From Salimicrobium humidisoli (lineage in GTDB: Bacteria; Bacillota; Bacilli; Bacillales; Halobacillaceae), in assembly GCF_002295105.1 (NCBI RefSeq), contig NZ_NSGH01000013.1, forward strand, positions 1 to 64,000: 64,000 nucleotides of DNA. Direction: 5' to 3'. Position numbers and translations under genes: made by a program. The notes beneath the pieces were generated by a model, which worked only from the letters and a program-made list of their open reading frames with translations, did no database searches and was not told the origin of the DNA. This document shows, one piece after another, positions 31,890-40,281 of the stretch. The stretch's first letter is position 1; each line of letters opens with the position of its first letter.

Positions 31890-33985
31890 GTGAAACTAAC
31901 GAATCAGTGGAAAAACAGAAAGAAGTTATGGAGAAATATGACCCCGAGTCCGGCGTCCGGGAACTCACCGGAAAGATAGCTAAAATAGTATTTATTTTAC
32001 TGCTTTCTTTTTCCGTATTTCAGTTGCTTACATCGACCGTCTACCAGGTCCAGGCTCAGATTCTCCGTTCCGTACACGTAGGCTTCGGTCTTGTACTGAT
32101 TTTTCTATTATATCCCGCTACTAAGAAGAACAGAAATAAAGGTAAAATTGCGTGGTACGATATAGGTCTCGCCATTCTCGGAGGCGGAGTAGGTTTATAC
32201 TGGCCGCTGTTTTATGAAGATATCGTCCTCCGGGCCGGCGACATGACCCAGCTTGATTTTTACGTGGGAGCTTTGGCGATAGTGCTCGTACTTGAAGCTA
32301 CAAGGAGAGCCGTAGGTATACCAATTACGGTTATCGCGGCACTTTTCCTCGCTTACGCGTACTGGGGTCGCCAGATGCCGAGTTTTCTCGTACACAGGGG
32401 CGTGGACCTCGATAATCTCGTGCAGTCCATGTTCTTTACTACCGAGGGGATTCTCGGTACACCAATCGCCGTCTCCTCCACGTTCATCTTTCTGTTCCTG
32501 TTGTTCGGGGCTTTCCTCGTCAAGACGGGAGTGGGGCAGTATTTCAATGACCTGGCTGTTGCTCTGGCAGGTAAAAGAACGGGGGGACCTGCGAAAGTTG
32601 CGATTTTCTCCAGTGCCCTCCAGGGGACAATAAGCGGAAGTTCCGTTGCGAACGTGGTTACGTCCGGGTCTTTCACTATCCCGATGATGAAAAAACTCGG
32701 ATACCGCCGGGAATTTGCCGGGGGAGTGGAAGCGGCAGCTTCTACAGGGGGACAGCTCATGCCTCCGATTATGGGTGCAGCGGCTTTCCTTATGATCGAA
32801 TTTATCGGAATCGACTACTGGTCGATTGCCAAAGCGGCTCTCATACCAGCGATTCTGTATTTTACCGGTATCTGGATTATGACCCACTTCGAAGCTAAAA
32901 GAACGGGTCTGAGCGGTTTGCCGGATGAAGATATTCCGGATAAAAAAGAAGTTCTGAAAAAACTTTACCTGCTACTGCCGATTGTGGCTATCGTCGTCTT
33001 TCTGGCAAGCGGGGTAAGTGTTATGCGTTCCGCCCTTTACGGCATACTGACTGTCATACTGGTAGGTCTGCTGCGGGAGGAGAAATTCAGGAAGGTGTAC
33101 GTCGCTACCTTTGCCGCAGGCTTTGTCGGTTTCGGCATTTACGGCCTTCTGCAGGGCGGATTCTCCGTCCTTGACTCCATTATTGCCGGCACGCTCGTAA
33201 CGATTATAGTGAGCTACCTTTTCGACGGGAATCTTATGGATACGATTGAGGCTCTCGTAAGTGGTGCCAGAACGGCTCTTGGGGTCGTGGCAGCTACGGC
33301 GGCGGCAGGTATTATCGTAGGAGTGGTAACGAAGACGGGACTTGGGCTGAAGCTCGCCAACAGCCTTGTCGCTCTTGCGGACGGTCAGATTCTGATTACG
33401 CTTTTCTTTACGATGATTGCCGCCATTATACTCGGTATGGGCTCGCCGACGACGGCTAACTATGTCATCACCTCCACGATTGCAGCTCCGGCTGTCATTC
33501 TTCTCGGGGTGCAGGATCTGGCAGCTCACCTGTTCGTTTTCTACTTCGGCATTATAGCGGATATCACTCCGCCTGTAGCGCTTGCGGCGTTCGCAGCTTC
33601 CGGTGTTGCGTCTTCCGAACCGATACGAACCGGGCTGAACGCGGCGAAACTTGCCATCGCCGCCTTCATCATCCCGTACATGTTCGTACTTTCACCGGAA
33701 CTGTTGATGATCGATACGAACGTCGGGGAAGTCTCATGGATTCTGTTCACAGCCATAACCGGAATGATGGCTATAGGCGCCGGACTGGTCGGATACTGGT
33801 TCAGAAAAGTGGAATGGTATGAACGGATACCGGCAGTTCTCGGAGGACTCACACTCATTTACCCGGAACTTTGGAGCGACATTATCGGATTGAGCATATT
33901 TGCTATCCTCCTTGCTCTTCAATTCCTGGTTAAAAAAGACGGACTTGGCGTACCGGTTGTGAAAACGACCCGTCAGGACGCTTGA
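31886..33985 (+). CDS. TRAP transporter permease, fused 4TM/12TM (DctQM type)
   Basis: 699 residues, the small (DctQ-like) and large (DctM-like) membrane subunits fused, as usual for TAXI systems. Spans start near residue 36; the M-domain carries SGSSVANVVTSGSFTIPMMK, GGQLMPPIMGAAAFLM and LGMGSPTTANYVITSTIAAP, the Na+/substrate site region. Imports the receptor-bound carboxylate with Na+. ATG 31886 overlaps the DUF1850 stop; AGGAG upstream. The frame extends 21 bases further upstream without support. Ends at a hairpin shared with the converging gene. Confidence 0.92.
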   Translation: MSETNESVEKQKEVMEKYDPESGVRELTGKIAKIVFILLLSFSVFQLLTSTVYQVQAQILRSVHVGFGLVLIFLLYPATKKNRNKGKIAWYDIGLAILGGGVGLYWPLFYEDIVLRAGDMTQLDFYVGALAIVLVLEATRRAVGIPITVIAALFLAYAYWGRQMPSFLVHRGVDLDNLVQSMFFTTEGILGTPIAVSSTFIFLFLLFGAFLVKTGVGQYFNDLAVALAGKRTGGPAKVAIFSSALQGTISGSSVANVVTSGSFTIPMMKKLGYRREFAGGVEAAASTGGQLMPPIMGAAAFLMIEFIGIDYWSIAKAALIPAILYFTGIWIMTHFEAKRTGLSGLPDEDIPDKKEVLKKLYLLLPIVAIVVFLASGVSVMRSALYGILTVILVGLLREEKFRKVYVATFAAGFVGFGIYGLLQGGFSVLDSIIAGTLVTIIVSYLFDGNLMDTIEALVSGARTALGVVAATAAAGIIVGVVTKTGLGLKLANSLVALADGQILITLFFTMIAAIILGMGSPTTANYVITSTIAAPAVILLGVQDLAAHLFVFYFGIIADITPPVALAAFAASGVASSEPIRTGLNAAKLAIAAFIIPYMFVLSPELLMIDTNVGEVSWILFTAITGMMAIGAGLVGYWFRKVEWYERIPAVLGGLTLIYPELWSDIIGLSIFAILLALQFLVKKDGLGVPVVKTTRQDA

Positions 33986-34009
33986 ACGTAAGCAGGTGAA
34001 ATGAAACAG

Positions 34010-34054
34010 AAAAAGCAAGAGGCGACAGAAATTATTCTGCGTTTCTTGCTTTTT
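34010..34054. terminator. Bidirectional terminator between TRAP permease and YczE-like gene
   Basis: Eleven-base stem AAAAAGCAAGA/TCTTGCTTTTT with a 23-base loop holding a small CAGAA/TTCTG stem. Overlaps the last codons of the minus-strand gene. Confidence 0.8.
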
Positions 34055-34664
34055 GTGCATCGGACCATAGAAAAGCGACGGGTCGTGCCAGAGGGAAAGT
34101 CCATTGGATAAGAGGACCGAGCAGGAAGACGACCATTACAGTGCCGATTCCGACCGGGCCGCCGAGTAAATATCCGGTGAGGGCCATAGCCCCTTCCATC
34201 AGATTACGAACGACCCCTTTGGACTGGTTCGTTCGATTGTTCATCACCATCATGAAATGGTCCAGCGGGATTCTCGGAAACGGTGTGCGTAAGTAAAAGG
34301 AGATTCCTACGGCCGTGGCAAGGATACCAAGTGCAAAGATACCGGCCTGCGAGTACCAGGCGTCGGGGTTTACGTTTTCCAAAGTTCCATAAAGGAAAAA
34401 GTCCAGTGTGCGTCCACGGATAATACTCGGTATCAGGGACTCATATTGAGGACGTTTCTTTTCCAGAATCGCATTGACGATGAGCAGAATTGTGAATGCG
34501 ATAATCATAAACGTTCCAACAGTGACGGGGGTATGATACGATAAACCTACAGCTATGCTGTCGCCGGGACCGGCCCCGAGATTCGATTTAATTATGAGGG
34601 CAAGACCGAGACTCGAGACGAGCAGACCGGCCGAATATATGAGAGCTAAAAACAAGTAGACCAT
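34032..34664 (-). CDS. YczE/YyaS/YitT-type membrane protein
   Basis: 210 residues, about five to six membrane spans. Conserved features of the YczE group: GLALIIKSNLGAGPGDSIAV near the start and DHFMMVMNNRTNQSKGVVR. Function of the family is poorly defined. The start is the ATG at 34664 (minus) because AAAGGAG lies seven bases upstream; an ATG 18 bases earlier lacks one. Divergent from yueD. Not part of an operon. Confidence 0.82.
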   Translation of the reverse strand: MVYLFLALIYSAGLLVSSLGLALIIKSNLGAGPGDSIAVGLSYHTPVTVGTFMIIAFTILLIVNAILEKKRPQYESLIPSIIRGRTLDFFLYGTLENVNPDAWYSQAGIFALGILATAVGISFYLRTPFPRIPLDHFMMVMNNRTNQSKGVVRNLMEGAMALTGYLLGGPVGIGTVMVVFLLGPLIQWTFPLARPVAFLWSDAQKARNAE

Positions 34665-34739
34665 AGAAGACTCCTTTAACATAAGCTGATAATAGCATAC
34701 TTATTTGAAGGAAGATTGTAAAGAAAAGAGGGAAAAACT

Positions 34740-35498
34740 GTGAAATTCATTATTATTACAGGGGACTCGAAAGGCCTTGGAGAAGCAGTGGCAAAACGGT
34801 GGATGGAAGACGGGGTGTCGGTGATCGGCATTTCACGTACGTATAACGGAACGTTAAAAGAAACCGCCGACAGTTGCGGTGTCTCTTATCGTCATTACGA
34901 ATGTGATCTTACAGATGAAGCGGCTACGAATAATACGCTTGCAGCAGTCCACAATTATCTGCAGAGAGAGGATGTGGAAACACTTACGCTTCTTAATAAT
35001 GCAGGGATGGTGGGGCCGATTGAAAAAGTCGGAGCCCTCGATATACCGGCCGTAGATCGTCATATACGTTTGAATGTCTCCGTACCTGTTCTGCTTGCCA
35101 ATTATATTCTCGGATTAGCGAACGAGTGGGAAGTGCCTCTGACACTGGTGAACATCACCTCAGGGGCTGCCGGAAAGACGACGGAAGGCTGGAGCGTGTA
35201 CAGTGCCGGAAAAGCCGCTATTGATCGTTTTACTGCCGTTACGGCCAAAGAACAGGAACAGAAGAGTCATATGATCCTCGCCTACAGTCCCGGAGTAATG
35301 GATACGGATATGCAGGAAGAAATACGTTCTGCATCCGAGGACTCATTTAAAGATGTAGAAAAGTTCCGGGAACTGAAAGAAAAGGGGGAGTTGACTTCTC
35401 CGGAACGGGTGGCTGAAGTTCTCCGCAATCTCCTTAGGGAGGAAACGGTACAAAACGGCGAAGTCTATAAACTGTATGATTACATTGATAAATATTAA
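34740..35498 (+). CDS. yueD: (S)-benzoin-forming benzil reductase-like SDR (YueD)
   Basis: 252 residues, extended-classical SDR of the sepiapterin-reductase type. ITGDSKGLGEAVAK is the cofactor loop, LLNNAGMVGPIEKVG and YSAGKAA (catalytic Tyr/Lys) are present, and the C terminus TSPERVAEVLRNLL is typical of YueD. Reduces diketones asymmetrically in vitro; the natural substrate is unknown. GTG start with AGAGGG upstream. Closed by an exceptionally long hairpin. Confidence 0.87.
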   Translation: MKFIIITGDSKGLGEAVAKRWMEDGVSVIGISRTYNGTLKETADSCGVSYRHYECDLTDEAATNNTLAAVHNYLQREDVETLTLLNNAGMVGPIEKVGALDIPAVDRHIRLNVSVPVLLANYILGLANEWEVPLTLVNITSGAAGKTTEGWSVYSAGKAAIDRFTAVTAKEQEQKSHMILAYSPGVMDTDMQEEIRSASEDSFKDVEKFRELKEKGELTSPERVAEVLRNLLREETVQNGEVYKLYDYIDKY

Positions 35499-35520
35499 AA
35501 TGAGTTCAAAGAAATAATAA

Positions 35521-35570
35521 AACAGAGACAAAAGACCGGACACTGGATTGTCCGGTCTTTTGTCTCTGTT
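35521..35570. terminator. Bidirectional terminator with a perfect 22-base-pair stem
   Basis: 35521-35542 and 35549-35570 are exact reverse complements, with a six-base loop CTGGAT. It lies between converging yueD and the EamA gene and gives T-rich ends in both directions (core GACCGGACA/TGTCCGGTC). Confidence 0.9.
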
Positions 35571-35629
35571 ACTTCCGCAATGATAAAAGAACATGGTACA
35601 GCTTCTCCGACACTCACAGCCTGCCGGGA

Positions 35630-36529
35630 TCAGGAAGACCTGAATGCTTTCTTTTCTTCCTGCCGGGCGAGCTGTTTTTTATCTATATGGTTATTTTTCA
35701 GGAACATATAGAACGAAGCGCTGAATATAATGACGTAGCCGATGACGCTCCACAATGTAGGAATCTGTCCGAACAGTACAATGCTGAGCAGGGCGGAATA
35801 TACCACAGTGGAATAGAAGAATATAGAAATTTCACTGGCCGGGGCGAATTTGTAGGCCAGCGTAACTCCGAATTGGCCTACCGTTGCGAATGCGCCGGCA
35901 AGTAAAAGAAAAATCCACTGTTGTACACTCATCGGTTCGTAAAAGAATATTGTAAAAGGGAGAAGCAGCACGGTAGTAAAGAAGGAGAAGTAGAAGACTA
36001 CCGTATAATGTTTCTCCTTATTTCCGAGTACCCGCAGCATAGTATAAGCTCCGGCAGCAAAAACCGCTCCCAGCACCCCGATAATGTAAGGAAGGACCTG
36101 GACAGAAAACTCCGGCTGGATGATGAACAGCGTTCCCAGAAAAGCGATGATAATAGAAACAATCTGATACCTCCGTGCATGTTCCTTAAGAAAGATGCCG
36201 GAGAAAATAATAAGAATGAACGGACTCAGTTTGTTCAGCATTTCCGCATCGGAAAGGACGAGATTATCGATAGCGTAGAAATTCATTACAATCCCTACTG
36301 CTCCAAGTGAGGAGCGGGAAAGAAGCAGTTTCTGGTTCTCCCGCTTTCCGAAAATCCTGTCTTTGTGCTTGAGCACGAATCCAAGTGTTATGGCAGCTGC
36401 CACTATATTTCGGAAGAAAGCTTTCTGCACAGTGGGGAGGTCCCCGGACAGTTTAACGAAAGCCCCCATCATAGAAAAACCGAGCGCTGATATAAGCAGT
36501 AACAATATCCCTTTATTCCGGTCAGACAT
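35630..36529 (-). CDS. EamA-family (DMT) transporter
   Basis: 299 residues, ten membrane spans in two EamA repeats. Landmarks: LLLISALGFSMMGAFVKL, NLVLSDAEMLNKLSPFILII and, in the second repeat, PASEISIFFYSTVVYSALL. Drug/metabolite exporter superfamily; substrate unknown. The ATG at 36529 (minus) is chosen because AGGAGGAAGAGTT precedes it; upstream codons in frame include that Shine-Dalgarno. Lysine-rich C terminus (HIDKKQLARQEEKKA) is cytoplasmic. Confidence 0.88.
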   Translation of the reverse strand: MSDRNKGILLLLISALGFSMMGAFVKLSGDLPTVQKAFFRNIVAAAITLGFVLKHKDRIFGKRENQKLLLSRSSLGAVGIVMNFYAIDNLVLSDAEMLNKLSPFILIIFSGIFLKEHARRYQIVSIIIAFLGTLFIIQPEFSVQVLPYIIGVLGAVFAAGAYTMLRVLGNKEKHYTVVFYFSFFTTVLLLPFTIFFYEPMSVQQWIFLLLAGAFATVGQFGVTLAYKFAPASEISIFFYSTVVYSALLSIVLFGQIPTLWSVIGYVIIFSASFYMFLKNNHIDKKQLARQEEKKAFRSS

Positions 36530-36626
36530 AACTCTTCCTCCTCTTTCCTTAACCCTTTCCAAAAAATTCACTTTCCCTATCCTATTATAAATAGAAGAGG
36601 AAAGGAAGAGATTTGCTTTAAGGATG

Positions 36627-38252
36627 TCAGTCTCTGTTTACGAAAGAAGGAAGGACTTTATGCTTCATTATTTTCCAACCTGCCAAGGCATACACAACGA
36701 AGCTCAGCAACCCGAAAAGAAAGGCTATTACGGGGTTCTGCATTACCGGTACCTTCCACATGAGGAGAAGTACCGGAATGGTAAATACTGCTGTCAGTAT
36801 CAGCAGAAGCAGGTTGGTGAACCGGTGCTGAAATACTTCTTCTTCACTCTCCCATGCGAGTTTCGGTTCGTTCATGTCCAGAGCTGTAGCGATAATGGAT
36901 ATTGATAAGATCAGCACATAGGAAAGAACCAGCCAACCGGACCAGAGCGGCAAAGGTAAAGAGAACACAAATCCGATGGTCAAAGCGAACAGAGTGAATG
37001 CTGAGGCAGGAATAATGAAAGCCACCAGCAGTTTACTTTTTAAAAGTTCGGTGAACGGGATCGGAAAAGACCGTAACTCATAAAGAGTTCTTCCTTCCCT
37101 TGAGAAAGAACTGGTACCTGCTGTACCCGAAGCTCCGATAAGAGCCGAAAAAGCGAGCAGGAGAGGCAGGATGACGTTGGTCTCCAGTCCGGTTGCCCCT
37201 TCTGTCCAGGAGGAAAAAGAACTGCCGCCGTCGACAAATGGAAAGACGAGCAATAATAGTGGAGCAAAGAACTGATGACCGAGAATCTGGGTAACGTAAA
37301 CAGGAGTACGCACAATCGTTTTGATGTCTCTGCGTGCGAGTGAGTGGAACATACTTTTCCTTCGGGCAACATTTCGTTTGGAAGAAGAGGAACGCACCCC
37401 TCCACTCAGGCCGCGAACCCCTTTAAAATAGAGCGTATCACTGAAATAAAGAAATAAGAACGTCCCTGAAGCCGTCATGATAAGGAGGCCGGTAAGAGCA
37501 AGAATGCCGCTTACGCTGAAGGGGGAAGCGAGTGCCATGGCGGCAAGCTTTGCGTTCGGTACCCAGCCCGTCAGTGTGGCAAGGAGTTCACCGTCACCGA
37601 TTACGGCAGGAAAACTGTTGCCGTCGTCCCCTGGAGCATCCTGTCTGACAAGCACGTTAACGGCCAGAATGAGTACAAAAGAAAGCAGACCTCCGATCGC
37701 TTTAGCCCGGTCCTTATATCTCGATATGTTAATGAAACGCATGACGAACATGAGTAAAGAGCTCACGAGCAGAAACGGGAGGATCGGAAATATCATCCAT
37801 ATAATAAAAGCGTAAAGGAAAAACAGAAGACCACTTTCTGCCTGCAGCATGTACATAAGCAGAAAAGGACCAGTTATGACAGTATTCCATACATAACCCC
37901 GCAGCAGTGGGGAAGCGGATTTCCCTATAATAATTTGAGAAGGCCTCAACGGCAATGAGAGGTATCCCTCTATGCTGTCTGAAAGATAAAATGTATTTAT
38001 CGCCGGTACGAAAGTGGCGATAATAAGGAGGCCGGTGGCAACGAGGAAAATCAGCCCCAGCAGTGCCGGCTCATTCCCGGAGACGGAAAGGATTGAGAAC
38101 GCCTCCTTAAACAGAGTGTACGAAAGGTTGTAAATGAGTACAGCTATCGGTATAGCAAGTACGAAAAGGAGCACTTGGAGAGCACTGCCCTTTTCTTTTC
38201 GAAAGAATTCCATTTTAACGATGATATTCATAAGGAGATAAGCTTTATGCAT
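36627..38252 (-). CDS. ABC-2-type exporter permease
   Basis: 541 residues with about 12 predicted spans. N-terminal soluble start, then LPLRPSQIIIGKSASPLLRG, a motif seen in large two-component ABC exporters of unknown substrate; a cytoplasmic Ser/Lys/Arg patch lies mid-protein (GVRSSSSKRNVARRKSM). The ATG overlaps the ATPase stop by eight bases, so the two are translationally coupled. Likely a homodimer or full-length permease driven by the upstream ATPase. Substrate not predictable. Confidence 0.82.
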   Translation of the reverse strand: MHKAYLLMNIIVKMEFFRKEKGSALQVLLFVLAIPIAVLIYNLSYTLFKEAFSILSVSGNEPALLGLIFLVATGLLIIATFVPAINTFYLSDSIEGYLSLPLRPSQIIIGKSASPLLRGYVWNTVITGPFLLMYMLQAESGLLFFLYAFIIWMIFPILPFLLVSSLLMFVMRFINISRYKDRAKAIGGLLSFVLILAVNVLVRQDAPGDDGNSFPAVIGDGELLATLTGWVPNAKLAAMALASPFSVSGILALTGLLIMTASGTFLFLYFSDTLYFKGVRGLSGGVRSSSSKRNVARRKSMFHSLARRDIKTIVRTPVYVTQILGHQFFAPLLLLVFPFVDGGSSFSSWTEGATGLETNVILPLLLAFSALIGASGTAGTSSFSREGRTLYELRSFPIPFTELLKSKLLVAFIIPASAFTLFALTIGFVFSLPLPLWSGWLVLSYVLILSISIIATALDMNEPKLAWESEEEVFQHRFTNLLLLILTAVFTIPVLLLMWKVPVMQNPVIAFLFGLLSFVVYALAGWKIMKHKVLPSFVNRD

Positions 38253-38967
38253 CGTTCGTCAGCTCCAGAAATAGACTTTCCAGGTTTCTTCCTTCCTGGA
38301 ATTCCTGCCTCATATCACTCATTTCCCCCTGAAAGCGCAGGCTCCCCTCATCGATGATGGCCACTTCGTCACACAGCTGTTCCACGACTTCGAGTACGTG
38401 AGAGGAGAAAAAGACGATTTTTCCTGCATCCGCCTGTTCTCTCATAAGCTCTTTCAGGACATTCGCCGATTTCGGATCCAGTCCTGTGAGCGGCTCATCA
38501 AGAATCCATACATCCGGCTGGTGAATAAGCACTCCTAGCAGCACAATCTTCTGTCTCATTCCATGGGAATAAGTGTGGAGCTTATCCTCCAGAGCCTCGT
38601 TCAGCTGAAGGAGCGAGGCATAGCGGGCGAGTCGCTCTTCCCTTACTTCTTCCGGGACATCATAAATGTCGGCTATGAATTCCAGGTACTCTCTTCCTTT
38701 TAACCGCAGAAAGGAGTCGGACGTATCCGGGACGTAACCGAATTCCCGCTTAGCTTCGAGCGCGTCTTTCTCAATATCTTTTCCGTTTATGGAAATACTC
38801 CCCGCGTCTACAGGAAGTATCCCGGTGATCATTTTAATCGTGGTGGATTTGCCGGCCCCGTTCGGTCCGAGGAACCCGAAGATCTTCCCTGGAGTCACCT
38901 TTAAATCGAGATTATGTACAGCCGTTTTCCCGGCATATCGTTTAGTTACATTGTGTAATTCAAGCAC
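38245..38967 (-). CDS. ABC transporter ATP-binding protein (ABC-2 exporter)
   Basis: 240 residues. Walker A GPNGAGKST (34-42), signature SHGMRQK (134-140, the GMRQK form of ABC-2 exporters), Walker B VWILDEP (153-159) and the H-loop SSHVLE. Energises the permease encoded directly downstream. GTG start with AAAGGAG six bases upstream. Similar pairs occur in B. subtilis as Ecs/Ytr-like exporters, but no specific function can be given. Confidence 0.92.
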   Translation of the reverse strand: MLELHNVTKRYAGKTAVHNLDLKVTPGKIFGFLGPNGAGKSTTIKMITGILPVDAGSISINGKDIEKDALEAKREFGYVPDTSDSFLRLKGREYLEFIADIYDVPEEVREERLARYASLLQLNEALEDKLHTYSHGMRQKIVLLGVLIHQPDVWILDEPLTGLDPKSANVLKELMREQADAGKIVFFSSHVLEVVEQLCDEVAIIDEGSLRFQGEMSDMRQEFQEGRNLESLFLELTNDA

Positions 38968-39099
38968 GGAAAGCTCCTTTCTTTTTTACTGTAATACGAA
39001 TTCAGGGTGTGACGGTTTCAATTCGAGTGCTGATATTATAATATAAGTAATGGAATAATTGTTCAAAACATAAAATGACGGATCGATACAGGAGAAAGG

Positions 39100-39864
39100 A
39101 TGGAAAAGATGATTAAACGGAAAAGTAAAAGAGAAATCGAAAAGATGAAAGAAGCAGGAGAGCTTCTCGCTTCTGTCCACAAAGAATTGCGCTCCTTCAT
39201 CAAACCGGGTGTAACTACGATGGAAATCGAGCAGTTTGTGGAACGCTACCTGGAAAAGCATGGAGCCACCGGAGAACAAAAAGGCTACCAGGGTTATGAG
39301 TACACGACCTGTGCAAGTATCAATGACGAAATTTGTCACGGTTTTCCCAGAAAGGAAAAACTGGAAGAAGGGGACATCGTTACGGTGGACATGGTTGTCA
39401 AACTGAACGGATTCCTCGCTGACTCGGCGTGGACTCATCCCGTAGGCGAAATCAGCGAGGAAGCACGGAAACTTATGGATGTATCCAAAACGTCCCTGTA
39501 TAAAGGGATAGAAGCGGCCCAGGTCGGCAACCGCGTCGGAGATATCGGCCACGCTATCCAGTCTTATGCGGAAGGGGAAGGATATTCCGTAGTCCGGGAG
39601 TTTACGGGCCACGGTATCGGAGAAACTATACACGAAGATCCTTATATACCGCACTTCGGTGAAGCGGGTAAAGGAGCCCGTCTGAAAGATGGTATGGTGA
39701 TTACCATTGAACCGATGATCAACGTCGGCGACTGGCAGAGCAAAATGGATGATAACCAGTGGACCGCAAGAACGGTCGACGGGTCACTATCGGCGCAATA
39801 TGAACACACTATCGCCATTACAAAAGAAGGACCGGTCATTCTTACGGCCCAGGAAGATGAGTAG
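39100..39864 (+). CDS. map: Methionine aminopeptidase, type I
   Basis: 254 residues. Removes initiator methionine. Metal ligands and catalytic His are visible: Asp97, Asp108, His171, Glu204, Glu235, with His80 and His178 in the pocket (EFTGHGIGETIHEDPYIP). This is a stand-alone copy away from the ribosomal adk-map-infA cluster, so probably a second enzyme like B. subtilis MapB/YflG. Start ATG 39100 (GGAGAAAGG just upstream) or ATG 39109. Monocistronic with terminator. Confidence 0.94.
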   Translation: MEKMIKRKSKREIEKMKEAGELLASVHKELRSFIKPGVTTMEIEQFVERYLEKHGATGEQKGYQGYEYTTCASINDEICHGFPRKEKLEEGDIVTVDMVVKLNGFLADSAWTHPVGEISEEARKLMDVSKTSLYKGIEAAQVGNRVGDIGHAIQSYAEGEGYSVVREFTGHGIGETIHEDPYIPHFGEAGKGARLKDGMVITIEPMINVGDWQSKMDDNQWTARTVDGSLSAQYEHTIAITKEGPVILTAQEDE

Positions 39865-39887
39865 TTCCCGGGTTCGGGGGGAGACAC

Positions 39888-39920
39888 AAAGCGTACAGGG
39901 AGGACCTGTACGCTTTTATT
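39888..39920 (+). terminator. Terminator of map
   Basis: Twelve-base stem AAAGCGTACAGG/CCTGTACGCTTT, five-base loop, T-rich tail. Confidence 0.9.
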
Positions 39921-39930
39921 ATTCCAATAA

Positions 39931-39958
39931 AAAAAAGAAAACTGCTTCAGCAGCAGTT
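39931..39958 (-). terminator. Terminator of the cold-shock gene
   Basis: On the minus strand AACTGCT/AGCAGTT stem followed by TTTTCTTTTTT. It overlaps the stop codon. Confidence 0.75.
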
Positions 39959-40157
39959 ATTTTTGGACCCTGGAGGCCTGAGGGCCCCGGCGTCCTTCCT
40001 CTATTTCGAATGTAACCGGCTGTCCCTGCTTCAACGTTTTATACCCTTCTTCGTCAATCGCAGAAAAATGGACAAAAACCTCTTCGTTCCCGTCTTCAGT
40101 TTCGATAAAACCGAACCCTCTGTCATCGCTGAACCACTTTACGCGTCCTTTGATCAT
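39957..40157 (-). CDS. Cold-shock domain RNA-binding protein
   Basis: 66 residues, one CSD. RNP1-like [13 protein letters not shown] and RNP2-like VFVHFSAI bind single-stranded RNA/DNA. Departs from canonical CspB by [10 protein letters not shown] in place of KVKWFNSEKG. Basic C terminus [15 protein letters not shown] chaperone at low temperature or in stationary phase. Converges on map; a terminator follows the stop. Confidence 0.93.
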   Translation of the reverse strand: MIKGRVKWFSDDRGFGFIETEDGNEEVFVHFSAIDEEGYKTLKQGQPVTFEIEEGRRGPQASRVQK

Positions 40158-40247
40158 GACAAGCCCCCTTTATTCCGCTGAATTGTATTCAGTTTACCAC
40201 TTTATGAGTATAAAAGGAATGCGGCCTTTCATTATTTTACAAAAACA

Positions 40248-40281
40248 TAAAAAACGGAAGCCCCCCTGTCAGGAGACTTCC
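40248..40281 (-). terminator. Terminator of nhaC
   Basis: On the minus strand a ten-pair stem GGAAGTCTCC/GGGGGGCTTCC region with two G-U pairs, followed by GTTTTTT. Begins before the nhaC stop codon. Confidence 0.8.

Noticed and set aside
36624-36905. 93-codon plus-strand frame under the ABC permease gene.
   Set aside because: Antisense shadow of a membrane protein gene without a start signal.
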